From positions 80,535,143 to 80,599,142 of the forward strand of contig NW_026262679.1 of the NCBI RefSeq assembly GCF_021869535.1: a stretch of DNA of 64,000 bases, in the 5' to 3' direction. Shown here in pieces: positions 35,651 through 47,611 of this stretch. Within the stretch, counting starts at the first letter, position 1, and each line of letters starts with the position of its first letter. Below the pieces are notes generated by a model. It was not told the origin of the DNA, ran no database searches, and saw nothing but the letters and a program-made list of their open reading frames with translations. A program made the position numbers and the translations under genes. Source of the stretch: Mytilus californianus (Eukaryota; Mollusca; Bivalvia; Mytilida; Mytilidae).

Positions 35651-36627
35651 GACACAGATGATGCCCCCTTGCATATCATATAGTTATAAAGGGACATAAC
35701 TGAAGAACGGTAAAAGTGACACTACCCAAATTTGAAATTGATCTGAGTTTTGTGGTAATAAGCATTGTGTGCAAGTCTCATAACATTTGGTTGAGGCTAA
35801 CTTAAGTAGAGAACAGAAATTAAAAATTCAGCAATTTTTCTATTTGTAAACACGCATAACTCTAGAACGGTTGTGTATAAGTTTAATAACATTTGGTTGA
35901 GACAAACTAAAGTTAGAGAAAGGAAACGAAAAATTCAGCAATTTTTATGTTTATAAAGGGACATAACTCAAGAATGGTAAAAGTGTCACCACCAAATTTC
36001 GTACTTAATCTGTATTATGTAGTAATAGGCATTGTGTATAATTTTCATAACATTTGGTTGAAGTAAACTAAAGTTAGAACACGAAAACAAAAAATTTGTA
36101 CTTGATCTTAGTTTTGTGGTAATGAATATTGTGTATAGGTTTCATAATGTTTGGTTAGGGCAAACTTAAGTTACAGAATGGAAACTAAAAATTTTGCAAT
36201 CTTTCGATTTATAAAGGGGCATAACTCAATAATGGTTAAAGTGACACTACCCAAATTCAACTTGATCAGTGTTTTATCAGTGGAAGTCAAAATTAAACAT
36301 TGCATTGTATAAAGCATTGATTGTAGTTGATTCAACTATAATCATGGACAAAGGAAGATAACTCCAATTTAAAAAATTTCTTGACATCTAAAAGGAAAAT
36401 TTTTTGCAATTTTTCCATTTATAAAGGGGCATAACTCTAGAACAGTTAAAGTGACGCCACCAAAATTCAAACTTGATCTGTGTTTTGTGGTAATAAGCAT
36501 TGTGTACAAGTTTCATAACACTTGGTTGAGGCAAACTTAAGTTAGAGAACGGAAACCAATTTTGGGACGTACGTACAGACGGACAAGGCTAAAACTTAAT
36601 GCCCCCACCGCTACGGCGGGGGCATAA
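35650..36627 (+). mobile_element. Repeat ending ctacggcgggggcata, copy 3
   Basis: It starts gatgatgcccccttgcat and ends ccgctacggcgggggcat. Internal paragraphs match 22612-23829 (gggacataactgaagaacgg, cataacatttggttgag, gggacgtacgtacagacgg). A non-family stretch around 36280-36400 is inserted or diverged. Non-coding. Confidence 0.75.
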
Positions 36628-36629
36628 AA

Positions 36630-36950
36630 ACCAAAAATTTAATTTAGTCGAAATCAAACCAAGTTTCATTTGGGACCCTTCAAACCTTAATATGGACTAA
36701 TTTGAAAACAGGGCCCAAAATAAAAAATATAAATGCACAATAAGATTCAGCATATCATACAGCCGCAATAATTCAGTTTTTGATGAAGTCAAACAAAGTT
36801 TAATTTTGGACCCTTTTGACATCAATGTAGACCAATTTAAAGATGGGCCCAATATCTCAAAAAGTAATACAAGGTTAGAACCCCCAAAAATTAAAGACTT
36901 TAAATTAATCCCATTGAAATTGGTAAAGAGATTTGTATTTATTTTCAATT
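36630..36950 (+). repeat. Dispersed repeat ('agtttaattttggaccc')
   Basis: Blocks such as aaacagggcccaaaat, agattcagcatatcatac and tcaaacaaagtttaattttg occur twice with variation. I recognise the wording from bivalve repeats. The minus-strand frame at 36697-37026 crosses it and is not supported. Confidence 0.6.
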
Positions 36951-37312
36951 GAAGATTTCTTGCTATTGCCCAATACGGTGCAATTGAAGATTTCTTTCCA
37001 TTGTGCAATACTGTGCTATTGCGCAATACTGTGCAATTGAAGATTTCTTGCTATTGGGCAATACTGTGCAATTAAAGATTTCTTGCTATTGCACAATACT
37101 GTGCTATTGCGCAATATTGTGCAATTGAAGATTTCTTGCTATTGTGCAATTGAAGATTTCTTGCTATTGTGCAATTGAAGATTTCTTGCTATTGTGCAAT
37201 ACTGTGCAATTGAAGATTTCTTGCTATTGCGCAATACTGTGTATCCTTGCTATTCACTATACTGTGCAATTGAAGATTTCTTGCTATTGTCCAATATTGT
37301 GCAATTATTTGA
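36945..37312 (+). repeat. Short tandem array 'gcaattgaagatttcttgct'
   Basis: About nine copies of gcaattgaagatttcttgct, joined by attgtgcaatactgt or shorter linkers, give spacings of roughly 26-55 bp. Simple tandem repeat; the frame at 37144-37422 is its translation. Confidence 0.9.
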
Positions 37313-37346
37313 AATTTCAAAAATTTTCAAGAAAAGAATATGAACC

Positions 37347-38854
37347 CAGGGGCGTAGCTGCCGTTATGCACTTTAGGCACGTGCCTACAAATAATTTTTT
37401 CACAAAGATTTTTTTTCATTGAAAAAAAAAATAAGAAAAAATAATGACAACTTTTTATCTGTAGATGCACGTGAAGTCGTCAAAACTATTTAAGTATCAA
37501 ATGTCATTTGTACACTAGTTTATCATCCCTAGTGAATGGAGTATTGTATAGAATTGTATCATGTAGGTACATTATATTCCACCTCATATTGAAACTAAAA
37601 ACTTGCAATTTGGTTCAGATCATTTCACTTAAATCAACAAATGCTTGAAAGAACATAAACATGCTCAAAACCCTGACATTTTATTCTTAGATACATGATG
37701 TTTTAGTTGTTTTTGGCTTTCAACAAGCTTTCACTTGGTCTTCATTTGACCTACAATAAAACCCTTGCCAAAGTTAGGCGTTCATTTGTCACGGGATGTA
37801 TGAATACACAGTTATGTCTGGTCAGAATGAGGGCGTAAAATACGATGCCTAGTGTAGAGAGAATGCCATGCTCTCTCCATGATAAGAACTCTTGCAATAA
37901 CTCTTTTAGGGGTCCATAGGTGGTCTGCTGAAAGGCAAAATTTCTGTCTCTATCCAATATAAAACCTTCCTTTTCTAATGGCATTTCCAAATTTCCAAAC
38001 CTTCATCCTGAACGACCCCTATTACAGGACTTACCTGTTGTATTTAGTGTAAATTTGTTTTTGTCCTGAACATGCATGAACTATTTGCCACTGGATGTTT
38101 AGCAATCAATCAATCAATCAACAAGCTTTCAGTAACTTCAAGGACTCTCGGATCTACTTGTAATGACCATGATTATTCATATTCCTTAGCAGGTAGTAGT
38201 TTTACAGTACAGGATATCAGAAAATATGAATTTCTTGAATTTTGTTAGATAGTATGAACAGAACAGAACCGAACTTCTGGATTAGGCATCGACTGTTTGT
38301 GTGGCCGGGGGAAGGTGAAGATTTAAGAATCAACAGATGAATGGTTGATACCTAGCCCAAATGATAGTATGTATATAGTACATGTAGTCTCAGTATTTTA
38401 ATGAAGGATCGTCAATATGTACTATCAATTGACATATATATCAATTATTCTCGATCAGAAAGGAATAGATGTGAAATACTTAACAGGATATACTGCTTAT
38501 TTAAGGGCTACGCTGATCTATGATGCATGGGCAATGCATATTGTAAATTATTTTTTTTTAGATTTCCGATTGTACTGTGTCAATTCATCAGTCAGATGGT
38601 ACTGTAAAATTATCTATAATTCTTCGAATTTTTCTTCATGTATATTATCATGATAAAATGACCAGTAAATTTTATATATTTTGTACACAAAATTTTGCAA
38701 CTAAAAATGCTGAAAACCGTTTTCCGTCTGGGGTTTGACCCCCTGAACCCCCTATCAGGGCTCTGCCCTGGACCTGCTAAGTGCCTTAAGCGGCCCCAAA
38801 ACCCCCTGCCGCAATTTGTGCCTACAGTTTATTGGTTACCTAGCTACGCCCCTG
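37347..38854. mobile_element. 1.5-kb element with CAGGGGCGTAGCT ends
   Basis: caggggcgtagctgcc at the left and tagctacgcccctg at the right are a 13-bp inverted pair, flanked by gaacc on both sides (37342-37346 and 38855-38859), a likely target duplication of at least 5 bp. Subterminal phrases gtgcctaca and ttaggcac mirror each other (about 37370 and 38818). No transposase domain is seen. The frame at 38695-38919 only crosses the right end. Confidence 0.7.
37740..38125 (+). mobile_element. Possible retroposon fragment with (AATC)n tail
   Basis: The end reads gaactatttgccactggatg followed by agcaatcaatcaatcaatca, the style of a LINE or SINE 3' end with an AATC microsatellite tail; I recognise the phrase from mussel repeats. 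The minus-strand frame at 37751-37990 (79 aa) lies across it; I recognise no domain in it. Confidence 0.45.
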
Positions 38855-38859
38855 GAACC

Positions 38860-39395
38860 CCCCAAAAAAAATTGGAAAAAAAATCCCCCAAAATCCCCCC
38901 CCCCCCCCCCCTAGAGTAATTACCCCCAAACTTAATCCCAGCCTTCCCTTTGTGGTATGGAACCTTGTAGTAAAATTTTAGAGAGATCCATACACTTAAA
39001 CACAAGTTATTGTCTGGAAACTAGAAAAATACTTGTTTTTGACCCCTTTTTTGCCCACAATTCCTGAACGTTTGGGGCAATTACCCCTTCACTCAATCCC
39101 AGCCTTCCCTTTGTGATATGGAACCTTGTGCTACAAATTCAGAGAGATCCATACACTTACACACAAGTTATTATCCGGGAACTACAAAAATGGTTGTTTT
39201 TGGCCTCTAATTCCTTAACTGTTGGTACCATAACCCCCATCCCCCCAAAAAAAAAATCAATCCCAACCTTCCTTTTGTGGTATTGTACCTTCTGGTAAAA
39301 ATTTTTAGAGATCCATTCACTTAAACTAAAGTTATTGTCCGGAAACCAAATGTGTCTTCGGACGACGACGCTGACGACGCCGACAACATAGCATT
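38860..39395 (-). mobile_element. Copy of the 19.2-kb repeat family, split by a MITE
   Basis: The paragraphs acccccaaacttaatccc, ccttccctttgtggtatgg and cttgtttttgaccccttttt match 19550-20350. The GACG-rich tip is at 39358-39385, and the terminal hairpin resumes at 40063-40100 (atacggcttaaaaaaatatt, tgcggtcgtat) beyond the 666-bp insertion. Non-coding. Confidence 0.75.
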
Positions 39396-39396
39396 A

Positions 39397-40062
39397 AGGT
39401 AGCAATACACAGTTAGGAGTTTGGTTTCGCATTTTGGCCCCGGTGGATTTTTCAAATATGAAAGTTATTGTGTAATAAAATTCATTTTTAGACAGCTGAG
39501 TACTAATTTAGCCTTCAAAGGTGGTTTATAAGAACATCAAGATTATTTTTTACATGTTTTATGGGCTATTTTCTGTTTGACTCTCCGTATTTTCATAGCT
39601 AGACCGGTCATCGGTCCAGAAATTAATGTAATTTTTACAAACACTTTTTTTCTACACAAAGTTTTTGACGCAATTTTACAAAAAAAATGAGACGAAAGAC
39701 ATATGATTTTCATTGGATTTATTGAAAGATATATGTAAACAGTTTCAGAAAAGGTATTACTTGAAGTGATTGAAATTCTACTTTTGGCCAAATTTTGGGG
39801 AAATATGTGACATCTTCTCCCCCCTTTTTGCTATATTTTATAACAAAAAAATGCAGATTGTTGCCATGGATACACCAAAAAGAAATTATATTTTACCATT
39901 TCATTTACTGGATATGAAATCTATGGAAGATTCTGATTACATACATATGCACATATATGACACAAACAGTAAGCTTAATATTGCAAGAAGGCAATGAAAA
40001 GGGGATGGTAAAATTTATGAGGGAAAATTTTAATATTTTTTCCTAACTGTTTATTGCTACCT
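39397..40062. mobile_element. 666-bp MITE with TA target duplication (AGGTAGCAATACACAG ends)
   Basis: TA|aggtagcaatacacagtta faces taactgtttattgctacct|TA, inverted with one mismatch over 22 bp. It splits the end of the surrounding repeat, which shows the boundaries. The frames at 39543-39791 (minus) and 39770-39997 (plus) overlap each other, have no known domain and are probably incidental. Confidence 0.85.
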
Positions 40063-40104
40063 TATACGGCTTAAAAAAATATTTGCGGTCGTATGAAAAA
40101 CTCA

Positions 40105-41395
40105 TGCGGAGTCACTTAATTCGAGCGCACCCTGCATGGAAGGTGTATACTTCAGAATTGGTTTATATTTATATTTGTTTTAACCAATATCTTAATTAAT
40201 GAACTTGTTTTAATGAAATCATTGCTAGCACTGCATGCACTAATCCTCTATCAAGCGCCGAATTGTCAAATATTAGAGTACATGGGGAAAGGCTGTGGAC
40301 TTTCTATAAAATTATAACATGTTTAGCATTGAAACAACAAAAGGGCACAGTGTAACACAATCCTTAATGTTTATAAATATCTTTACAAAAATGGGAAAAT
40401 CCCAGTGAAATTTGTGAACATTTTAAAGTCACAGACGATGTTTTACACTTTCTTTTAGTCTGCTCAAAATATGAAACGCAAAGAAAACAGGAAAGCAAGG
40501 AGTCATAGATTTTGCACTGAAACATCTTTCCGGATACACACGCGCTTTACTTTTTACGGGAAACTAATATACTTATAAGAAAATAAAGAAGGCTTTCAAA
40601 TAAGTATCATCAATATATTCCATCTATTCAAATGAATATATCCTTTAGATAAAATAATTATGTATGTGTGACCCATGTGTACATGATGTATTTCTAAGGT
40701 GGTCTTTCAAGTTCAATTATTTCTCCATTACAAAACAAGCACGATAAAAGAAAAAAACTTACCCAAATCTGATTTTTTTAAACATCCATAGAATTATTAT
40801 AAGCAAGCCACAATTTTTTTTTCATTTGAAGCAAGCCACAATTGCATAGCACACTTCACCGTTGTGTTGTACTTCAGTGAATCAATCATCTTTTATACAG
40901 CAACTAGTTGTGTTCATTTACTAAATATAGTAACACAGCTATATTTTGTGTAATGTCAATTTCATCATGGAACACTTTTTCCACAATCTGGGGTTCATTA
41001 AGGGATGAAAATAAGTTAGAAATTGTGTTACAATTCAAATAGCTATCAATGTATTAATTTAAGTTGCAGTATAAGAACAATATTAGGTCAATTTTATAAA
41101 AATATAACTTTTTTTTGTATTCGGCACAAAACTGGGGAAGGGCGAGGTTTTACAGAGCCCTTCCCCAGTTTCTCAGCCTCATTCAAAAAAGTTTATATTT
41201 TTCTGACTTTGATTTAAACACCTGTAAGTAACTGACCACGCAATGCACGCAATCAACAAGCCTCAAACATTCAAGTAAATCACTCTATTGTAGATTAGAA
41301 ATAAACTCTGAAACTTATATACTTATATTATATAAATGTATATACTATATGTTAAAAAAGAAAAAGAAAGAAAGAAAGAAAATACAATACAATAT
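40105..41395. other. No gene seen
   Basis: AT-rich sequence without recognised repeats or exon structure. A short inverted match (tggggaagggcgagg..cccttccccag, 41132-41170) is the only structure noticed. Confidence 0.45.
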
Positions 41396-41397
41396 AA

Positions 41398-41545
41398 CTT
41401 TTCGAGTCCCACAAACCGACAATTACGGTCATATATTATTAGAAATTAGAGAGAAAAAAAACACACATGAAGCTCATATATTTATGAAATAGAAGCATTT
41501 GCTACACCTTCTTCTATGACGGTGTCACTAAAATTTATCTTAATT
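41398..41545 (+). repeat. Short repeat, uninterrupted copy
   Basis: ttcgagtcccacaaaccgac, attagaaatta, gctcatatatttatgaaat and ttctatgacggtgtca recur at 42268-42341 and 42682-42750, where an insertion separates the halves. Confidence 0.7.
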
Positions 41546-41554
41546 ATTTCGCAG

Positions 41555-42130
41555 TATATGTTAATAAAGAGATGCGCCATGAGCGCACGATACGCCCGCC
41601 GCTTTTTCAAAGAATAAAGTTACCTAACTCCTCAATTTCATTTCAGAAATTTATAACAAAATTGGAGGTTATTTTAATAAATATAAACCTTCACCAAAGT
41701 TCATTGGAACTACTTCAAGCACTTCTGAGTTATTGTTCGAAAACTGGAACCCCCTTTTTTTTAAAGAATAAAACCCCATAACGCTGAAACGTAAAATCTA
41801 AAATTCATAACAGTCAAAAGTGAGCTCACGTCAATAGATATAAACAATTCACCAAAGTTTCATGAAAACTGCTCAAAGCACTTTTGAGTTATTGTCCGAA
41901 AACTATAAAATCCCCCTTGTTTAATGAATTATACCCCATAACGCTGAAACGTAAAATCTAAAAATTCATAAAAATCGAAAGGGAGCTCACCTCAATAGAT
42001 ATAAACAATTCACCAAAGTTTCATGCAAATTGGTTAAAGTGTTTTTGAGTTATTGTCCGAAATGTTGACGACGGGCGGACAGACGGACGGACGGACAGCG
42101 GTATACCATAATACGTCTCGGGCATGAAGA
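41555..42130 (+). mobile_element. Repeat with ~165-bp internal units and GACG tip
   Basis: Units repeat acgctgaaacgtaaaatc, atagataaaca-like and caaagtttcatg, then ttgagttattgtccgaaa. The right end is gacgggcggacagacggacg. Same general architecture as the other bivalve repeats in the window. The frame at 41572-41781 is within a unit and unsupported. Confidence 0.65.
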
Positions 42131-42341
42131 CCGTACTTTGACCTATAATGGTTTACTTTTATAAATTTTGACTTGGATTGAGAGTTGTCTCATTGGCACT
42201 CATACCACATCTTCTTATATCTATATAAAACAAGAGAAAAGTAAGAACAAATGAAAATACAATATTACTTTCAGAGTCTCACAAACCAACATTTACGGTC
42301 TTATTGTTAGAAATTAATAAACAAACAAAAAACACATTAAT

Positions 42342-42681
42342 AAAATTGAGAATGGAAATGGGGAATGTGTCAAAGAGACAACAACCCGAACCATAGAGCA
42401 GACAACAGCCGAAGGCCACCAATGGGTCTTCAATGCAGCGAGAAACTCCCGCACCCGGAGGCGTCCTTCAGCTGGCCCCTAAACAAATATGTATACTAGT
42501 TCAGTGATAATGGACGTCATACTAAACTCCAAATTATACACAAGAAACTTAAATTAAAAATGATACAAGACTAACAAAGGCCAGAGGCTCCTGACTTGGG
42601 ACAGGCGCAAAAATGCGGCGGGGTTAAACATGTGTTTTGAGATCTCAACCCTCCCCCTATACCTCTAGCCAATGTAGAAAA
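42342..42681 (+). mobile_element. 'aaaattgagaatggaaatgg' element inserted in the short repeat
   Basis: It starts aaaattgagaatggaaatgg, contains aaagagacaacaacccga, ccaccaatgggtcttcaatg and gaggctcctgac, and ends near ctctagccaatgtagaaa. The empty site is at about 41455-41475. Two more, opposed copies form the structure at 58333-58847. I recognise the wording as an abundant mussel repeat. Confidence 0.75.
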
Positions 42682-42958
42682 AACAAACGCTCATATATTT
42701 CAGAATAGAAGCATGTGCTAAATCCTTTTCTATGACGGTGTCAGCAAAAATGATGTGTACCAAGGATAGTGCCATTTAGACAAACACGCACAGAATATTG
42801 CAAATATATACACAACCCTGCACTATTGTATCGCTGACAATCTCTGCACTTAAACCAAAACAAAACAATTGCATTGTTTAAATAATATACTGGTATTGAC
42901 ATTTTTTCATATTTATCTATTTTTTCTTCTTACATATATATTACAGGTACAAATATAA

Positions 42959-43272
42959 GAGGGTAGGAATGCCCTTTACCGCTAGGCGTCAAACGGTCAT
43001 TTTCGGCTACCGTTAGCGTTAAATTGGTTAAAATTTTACCGTGATTTGTCAAAATATCCTTTATATCGTGATTCGTTAGAAGGTCTCAAATAATTGTCGT
43101 TACCGTTATTTTGGGGAAAAAATTAACGTGATTCGTCAAAATCCGTCGATTTATTTTTATCGTCTAAAAGAAAGTGTACATTTTATCGTCATGCACCAAA
43201 AATTACCGTTAACGTCATTTGGCAAGAATTTTTACCGTTATTCGTCATGAAGGTACCCCCATTACGACCCTC
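42959..43272. mobile_element. 314-bp element with repeated 'ttaccgttattcgtca' phrases, intact copy
   Basis: gagggtaggaatgccc faces catt-acgaccctc, partly inverted. Inside, variants of accgtgattcgtcaaaat occur about ten times (ttaccgtgatttgtc, ttatcgtgattcg, ttaacgtgattcgtc, ttaccgttattcgtc). It is the uninterrupted reference for 45987-49611. Confidence 0.7.
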
Positions 43273-43359
43273 ATATAAGGGTGTAGGTAGGAGCGATTTC
43301 TCATTCGACGGTAGAAGTTGGGTTTCTTTCTCGTCAGGGACGGAGGAAACACTGAATGG

Positions 43360-44987
43360 GTCATTTTCAAAAAATGTCGAATTTTAAGTACACGCATGCT
43401 AAAATTTGTATTTCTAATGGAAATTTCAGTTGTAATGGTTTAAATGAAAGCTTGTCGGATTTATGATTCAGAACATCGATAATAAACACGATTTACATCT
43501 ATTTTGATAAGATTAAAATGTATTAAAGTCCGATTTTGGGGGTATTTGTGTGCGTACAGTGTCAGAAAAACACATTGCAAATGATTTTTTCCCGGTTTTC
43601 TGATCGCCTTGATATCTGCAAAAGGGACTTTTTAAGAATGTTAATAATTACTCTAACGAAAAATCGTAGCTTCTTAATCATTATATGTAACATATTATCT
43701 ACAAACTAAATTCAATCAGCGTACGGGAGGTTCATGTCCATCCTGTTACCGCTACTTAAATCAGCCGTGATATTGTTCTCCCTATGAATATCGAACCAGT
43801 CAATGTTGATTTCAAAAGTTCAAAGTTACCTTTACATTTAAAACACCACGTTTCTTGTACGACAGTGTAGAGAAAAGAAATTTTAAGACATTTAGTGAAA
43901 ATAAATAGAGGGTACTTTTTTTCATGTCTTTGCTGTTACCAACAATTTTGATTAATTACACCAACAGTATACTTGTAAAAATTGCAATATCGTGTTGGAA
44001 ATCAAATTCACAACAGAAAACCATAATCACTTCACCAAAGGGAGTAGTCATTTCACAACAGCATTCAAAAATGAAGAAATTTGTCTATCCTGTTATGTCT
44101 ATCCTGTTATGTCTATCCTGTTACTATGGTTGCTATGGTTACAGTAACAGGATAGACAATTGTAGACAGAAACGTCGTTAAAAAATTATCTTAACATATA
44201 GGGGAAAATCCGCAATTGGCCTTAATGGTATCCAAACTTCCGGATTTGAAAAAGTGTCCGCAATTAGGCGAATTTCCCCTAGTTGCAAAACGAATGAAAT
44301 ATTTCGTTGTTTGAACTCATCTTAAAGTTATAACGTCTTATTCTTCCCAATTAAGCATTTGCAGGTGCAATACTGATATCGGTAACAGGATAGACAAAAA
44401 GGTAACAGGATAGACTTTTATATAGTGACATATCATAAACGTACGTTCCTGTTACCAATGAAATAAAGAGAAAAGTAAACTAACTTATGAGGGATTTACT
44501 TGATGTTGGGTTTATTTGAAAGAGAGAAAAAAAAGCCGAACAATATGAATTGCTATCTTAGACTTGCATTACTGGTGGTAATTTTTACAACCTTTGAAAA
44601 CCAATTTTTAGAGGCATTTTTCAGTACAACCTGGAAAATTGGCAAATAATCTATTATTTTACAGAATGAATATACATAGAAGTTTATTCTCTTGAAAACC
44701 ATCTAATTGGCTACGTAAAACAAGCTTAAAATTTTATCTAAACCTTTTCTTAATAACCCAAAATTTCTTTTGAAAATGGTAACAGGAGTCTGAGGAGAGA
44801 CAAAATATTGTACCACCTATCAAAAAATGTTTCAAGATATTCTTGTATGACATTATTAAGATTGCATCTTTTAACATGTAGTTCTTTAAGTACTGTTTGT
44901 TTTGATTTGCTTATGTAGAGGGTTGTTTGAATAAGTAATTTTTAATAAATTTTTCAATTTCAAAATACGACATTTTTTGAAAATGAC
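43360..44987. mobile_element. 1.6-kb element with 26-bp inverted ends and GTCTATCCTGTTAC cluster
   Basis: gtcattttcaaaaaatgtcg..aatttt (43360-43385) and aaaatacgacattttttg..aaaatgac (44962-44987) are inverted with one mismatch. Centrally, tgtctatcctgtta occurs three times in tandem (44087-44130), and its reverse complement taacaggatagac occurs at 44144, 44392 and 44410, with related pieces at 43735 (gtccatcctgttacc) and 44450. The frame at 43924-44181 spans the cluster. No transposase found. Confidence 0.6.
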
Positions 44988-44989
44988 AC

Positions 44990-45985
44990 AAATACCAGCA
45001 TGTATTTTGAATGTTGTTCGGAATAATATACGCGACCGTTATGGAAAAGGAACGGCTACAAAATCTAAATCCTTATTTCAAGGATTCTTTATCCGCTACA
45101 TTAATCGCGGGAGACGTCCTCACATTGTTATACGTAGAAAAGGGTTGACAATTTTGGATATTCATCGCTTCTAAGGGGCCACAATTGTCTTATTATACCG
45201 AACTAAAAGTGGAAGGGCCTTTTGAATCATTGAAAAAGCACTTACCTTACTTTAGAAACAAACACAAGTTGACGTTCGGAAATACATTTGTGTCTTAGAA
45301 TTTCAACAAAGGTAGAATCTTTTTGTAAAATATTGATGGCCTTGAAAAGGATCGTTTTTAAGAGATAGGCACTAGATGCATGTCCAAAGCCTTATTTCCT
45401 CGTCTCTCGATGGGCTTCCTGTAACGTAAACGTTGCCATATTGTGTATAAATTTACGTCTGTGACGTCATTTTCATGGGAGATAACTCGTGTACAAATTA
45501 AGAAACTCAAAAGGTTATTCGCCGGTGAGTATAGGGTTATTTACCGCTGGTGTACATTTTTAGGTTATTCTTCGATCCTTCCTTGAAATTAAATGAAAAT
45601 TAACTGAATTATTCCATGTCACGTGATAACGTGTTACCCAATAGAATTGTGTGTAATATACCGTGTAAGGCATAATAATAGCATTTTAAAACTAACACGT
45701 GACTTGTTCTATGTTTCTCGCTAGTATAGCCTACCGGGAGGGTAATTTAGGTACCAATAATTAATTTTTATTAGCCAATTATCTTAAATAGTGTTATAGA
45801 TGGGTAGTACCAATGATGATAAAGAAACAACACATTTAATATTTCAAAATTATTTGGGATCAATGGCATCAATATCTGTAAACCTGAAAAATAAGTCTTA
45901 GTTGATTTTCTTATGTACTAAGACAGCTTTGGCAAACTTAAATTATGGGATCAAACTGAATATTTTCATAACTTGTACCGTTTTT
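44990..45985. other. No gene seen
   Basis: The frame at 44977-45174 begins inside the right end of the preceding element and has a basic composition (GRRPHIVIRRKG) but matches nothing I know. The rest has no structure of note. Confidence 0.45.
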
Positions 45986-46061
45986 AGAGGATAGGAATGC
46001 CCGTTACCGTCAGACGTCAACTTGAACGGTCATTTTCGGCTACCGTTAGCGTAAAAAAAAA

Positions 46062-47217
46062 AAGAAACCGTATACACATGATTACATCCTACATAACAAC
46101 ATTCTTGAATCCGTTACATCTGATAAATATCTGGGCGTTACTCTACAATCAAATCTGAAATGGAACCAACATTATAACAACATTATTTCAAACGGAAAAA
46201 AATCTCTATGATTCCTTAAAAAAGATTTAAAAATATCAAACACAGACAGAGCATATCAAGCAATAGTCAGACATAAATTAGAATACAGCTGCTGTTTATG
46301 GGGCCCTCACACAAAAGATGTCACTCAAAAAATAGAAATGGCTCAAAGACGAGCACCTAGGTAAATCTGTAAAAACTTACCATAACACCAGCAGCGTTAC
46401 AAATATGATGAACAACTTAAAACTACCTACATTAACTGAACGCCGCCTTAAAAAACACGTCTAACATCACGGTACTCAAATTGCACCCATTTAGCAAACA
46501 TAGCAACGTTTTTTTAGAGACTAAACTATATTTTTTATGATTTCATATTATGCACGTCTTTCAACATAGTTTAATATATCTGAATATACACAAAACGTTC
46601 ACAGTATATATCAATAGAAGAAGTATTCACTCAAAAGTAAAATTTACGGAAACGTCGCCATGCGACGTCCACAAAAAGTCAACTTTTAAAAATGAGCACT
46701 TAAAATATGTTACAGGCATCCATTTCTTAAAAAAATGATTAGTCAGCATGGACTATTGTCAAATTGTTCTAAATATCTGAAGAATTAAGACAAAACATCA
46801 GTCAGTATGCAAATTTTACAGATGTGAATTTAAGCATGGATGCAATTTGGGTACTGCTCATTACAGAATCATTGGTCGTTTTGAGGTTGGTTCAAACCCC
46901 TTTTTCTATGATTCAATATGAATTCAAAATTAAATTGGTGGAAATATATAGTGAAGAAGGGTACATCTACAAAATAAACACAGAATGGAAACTTTTATCT
47001 GGATCATATATAGACGTAGGTTTTAAAAAAACTGTCAAAATAGGTGCAATTTGGGTACCCTCACGTTAATAATATTTTATAAAGTTATTCACGGCCTTAT
47101 TGCCATACCAACGGACAGTGGAACAAGACAAAACCACCCAAATACTTATAGACATATATACGAACCACAAAGGAAACATATAAATGGTCTTTTTTTCCAC
47201 ATACCATCATTCAATGG
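46062..47217 (+). pseudogene. CR1-like LINE, 5'-truncated RT C-terminus, split by a MITE
   Basis: The first part (46062-46460) translates as VTSDKYLGVTLQSNLKWNQH, then RHKLEYSCCLWGPHTKDVTQ, KIEMAQRRAPR and a frameshifted TPP/RRLKKH segment: the thumb/connection region of CR1/jockey-type RTs. After the MITE at 46465-47070 it resumes with MFYKVIHGLIAIPTDSGTRQ, RHIYEPQRK and FHIPSFNGT, matching the normal continuation. The 3' part runs to about 47500 and ends ctgaagaagaaaaaatt, a LINE-style tail. The catalytic RT core is absent (5' truncation). Confidence 0.8.
46465..47070 (+). mobile_element. ~600-bp MITE family, copy 2, inside the LINE
   Basis: Ends: TA|acatcacggtactcaaattg at the left and gcaatttgggtaccctcacg|TTA at the right. 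The body matches 25878-26510 inverted. LINE coding sequence continues on both sides, which fixes the boundaries. The 81-aa frame at 46824-47069 ends in this inverted repeat (GAIWVPSR mirrors DAIWVLL) and is not a gene. Confidence 0.8.
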
Positions 47218-47611
47218 AACATGACAGGAGTATACAGTCAATCACAGTTAACAGCTTAATTCACAAGGTGTACTATGTCAACTGATTTAATCTAGATGCT
47301 AAATTTTGTAAATAATGTTATTTATAATCGCTTGTTTTGGGGTTTTTTTTTGTATTGTTCATGCACAAAATGTCCAATTTATTCATTTTTATTTGGCATT
47401 TACAAGATAACTTTATTTTGGTAAATACCACGTATGCGCAACGACAAGTAATCTTCAGTATCCTGAAGTTTTGTTGTATAACTGAAGAAGAAAAAATTAG
47501 TAAAAATTTTATCGTGTTTTTCATAATATCCTTATCGTGATTCGTCCGAGACAGGATCAGACAGAGGTCTCAAAAAATTATCAGTTTTATTCCGTTATTT
47601 TTGGAAATAAT

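Noticed and set aside
37751..37990. 79-aa minus-strand frame
   Set aside because: It overlaps a retroposon-like fragment inside a transposable element; no domain is recognisable, although I cannot exclude a decayed coding piece.
46824..47069. 81-aa frame as a gene
   Set aside because: It lies wholly in a MITE and its end is the terminal inverted repeat; the second copy at 25878-26510 does not keep the frame.
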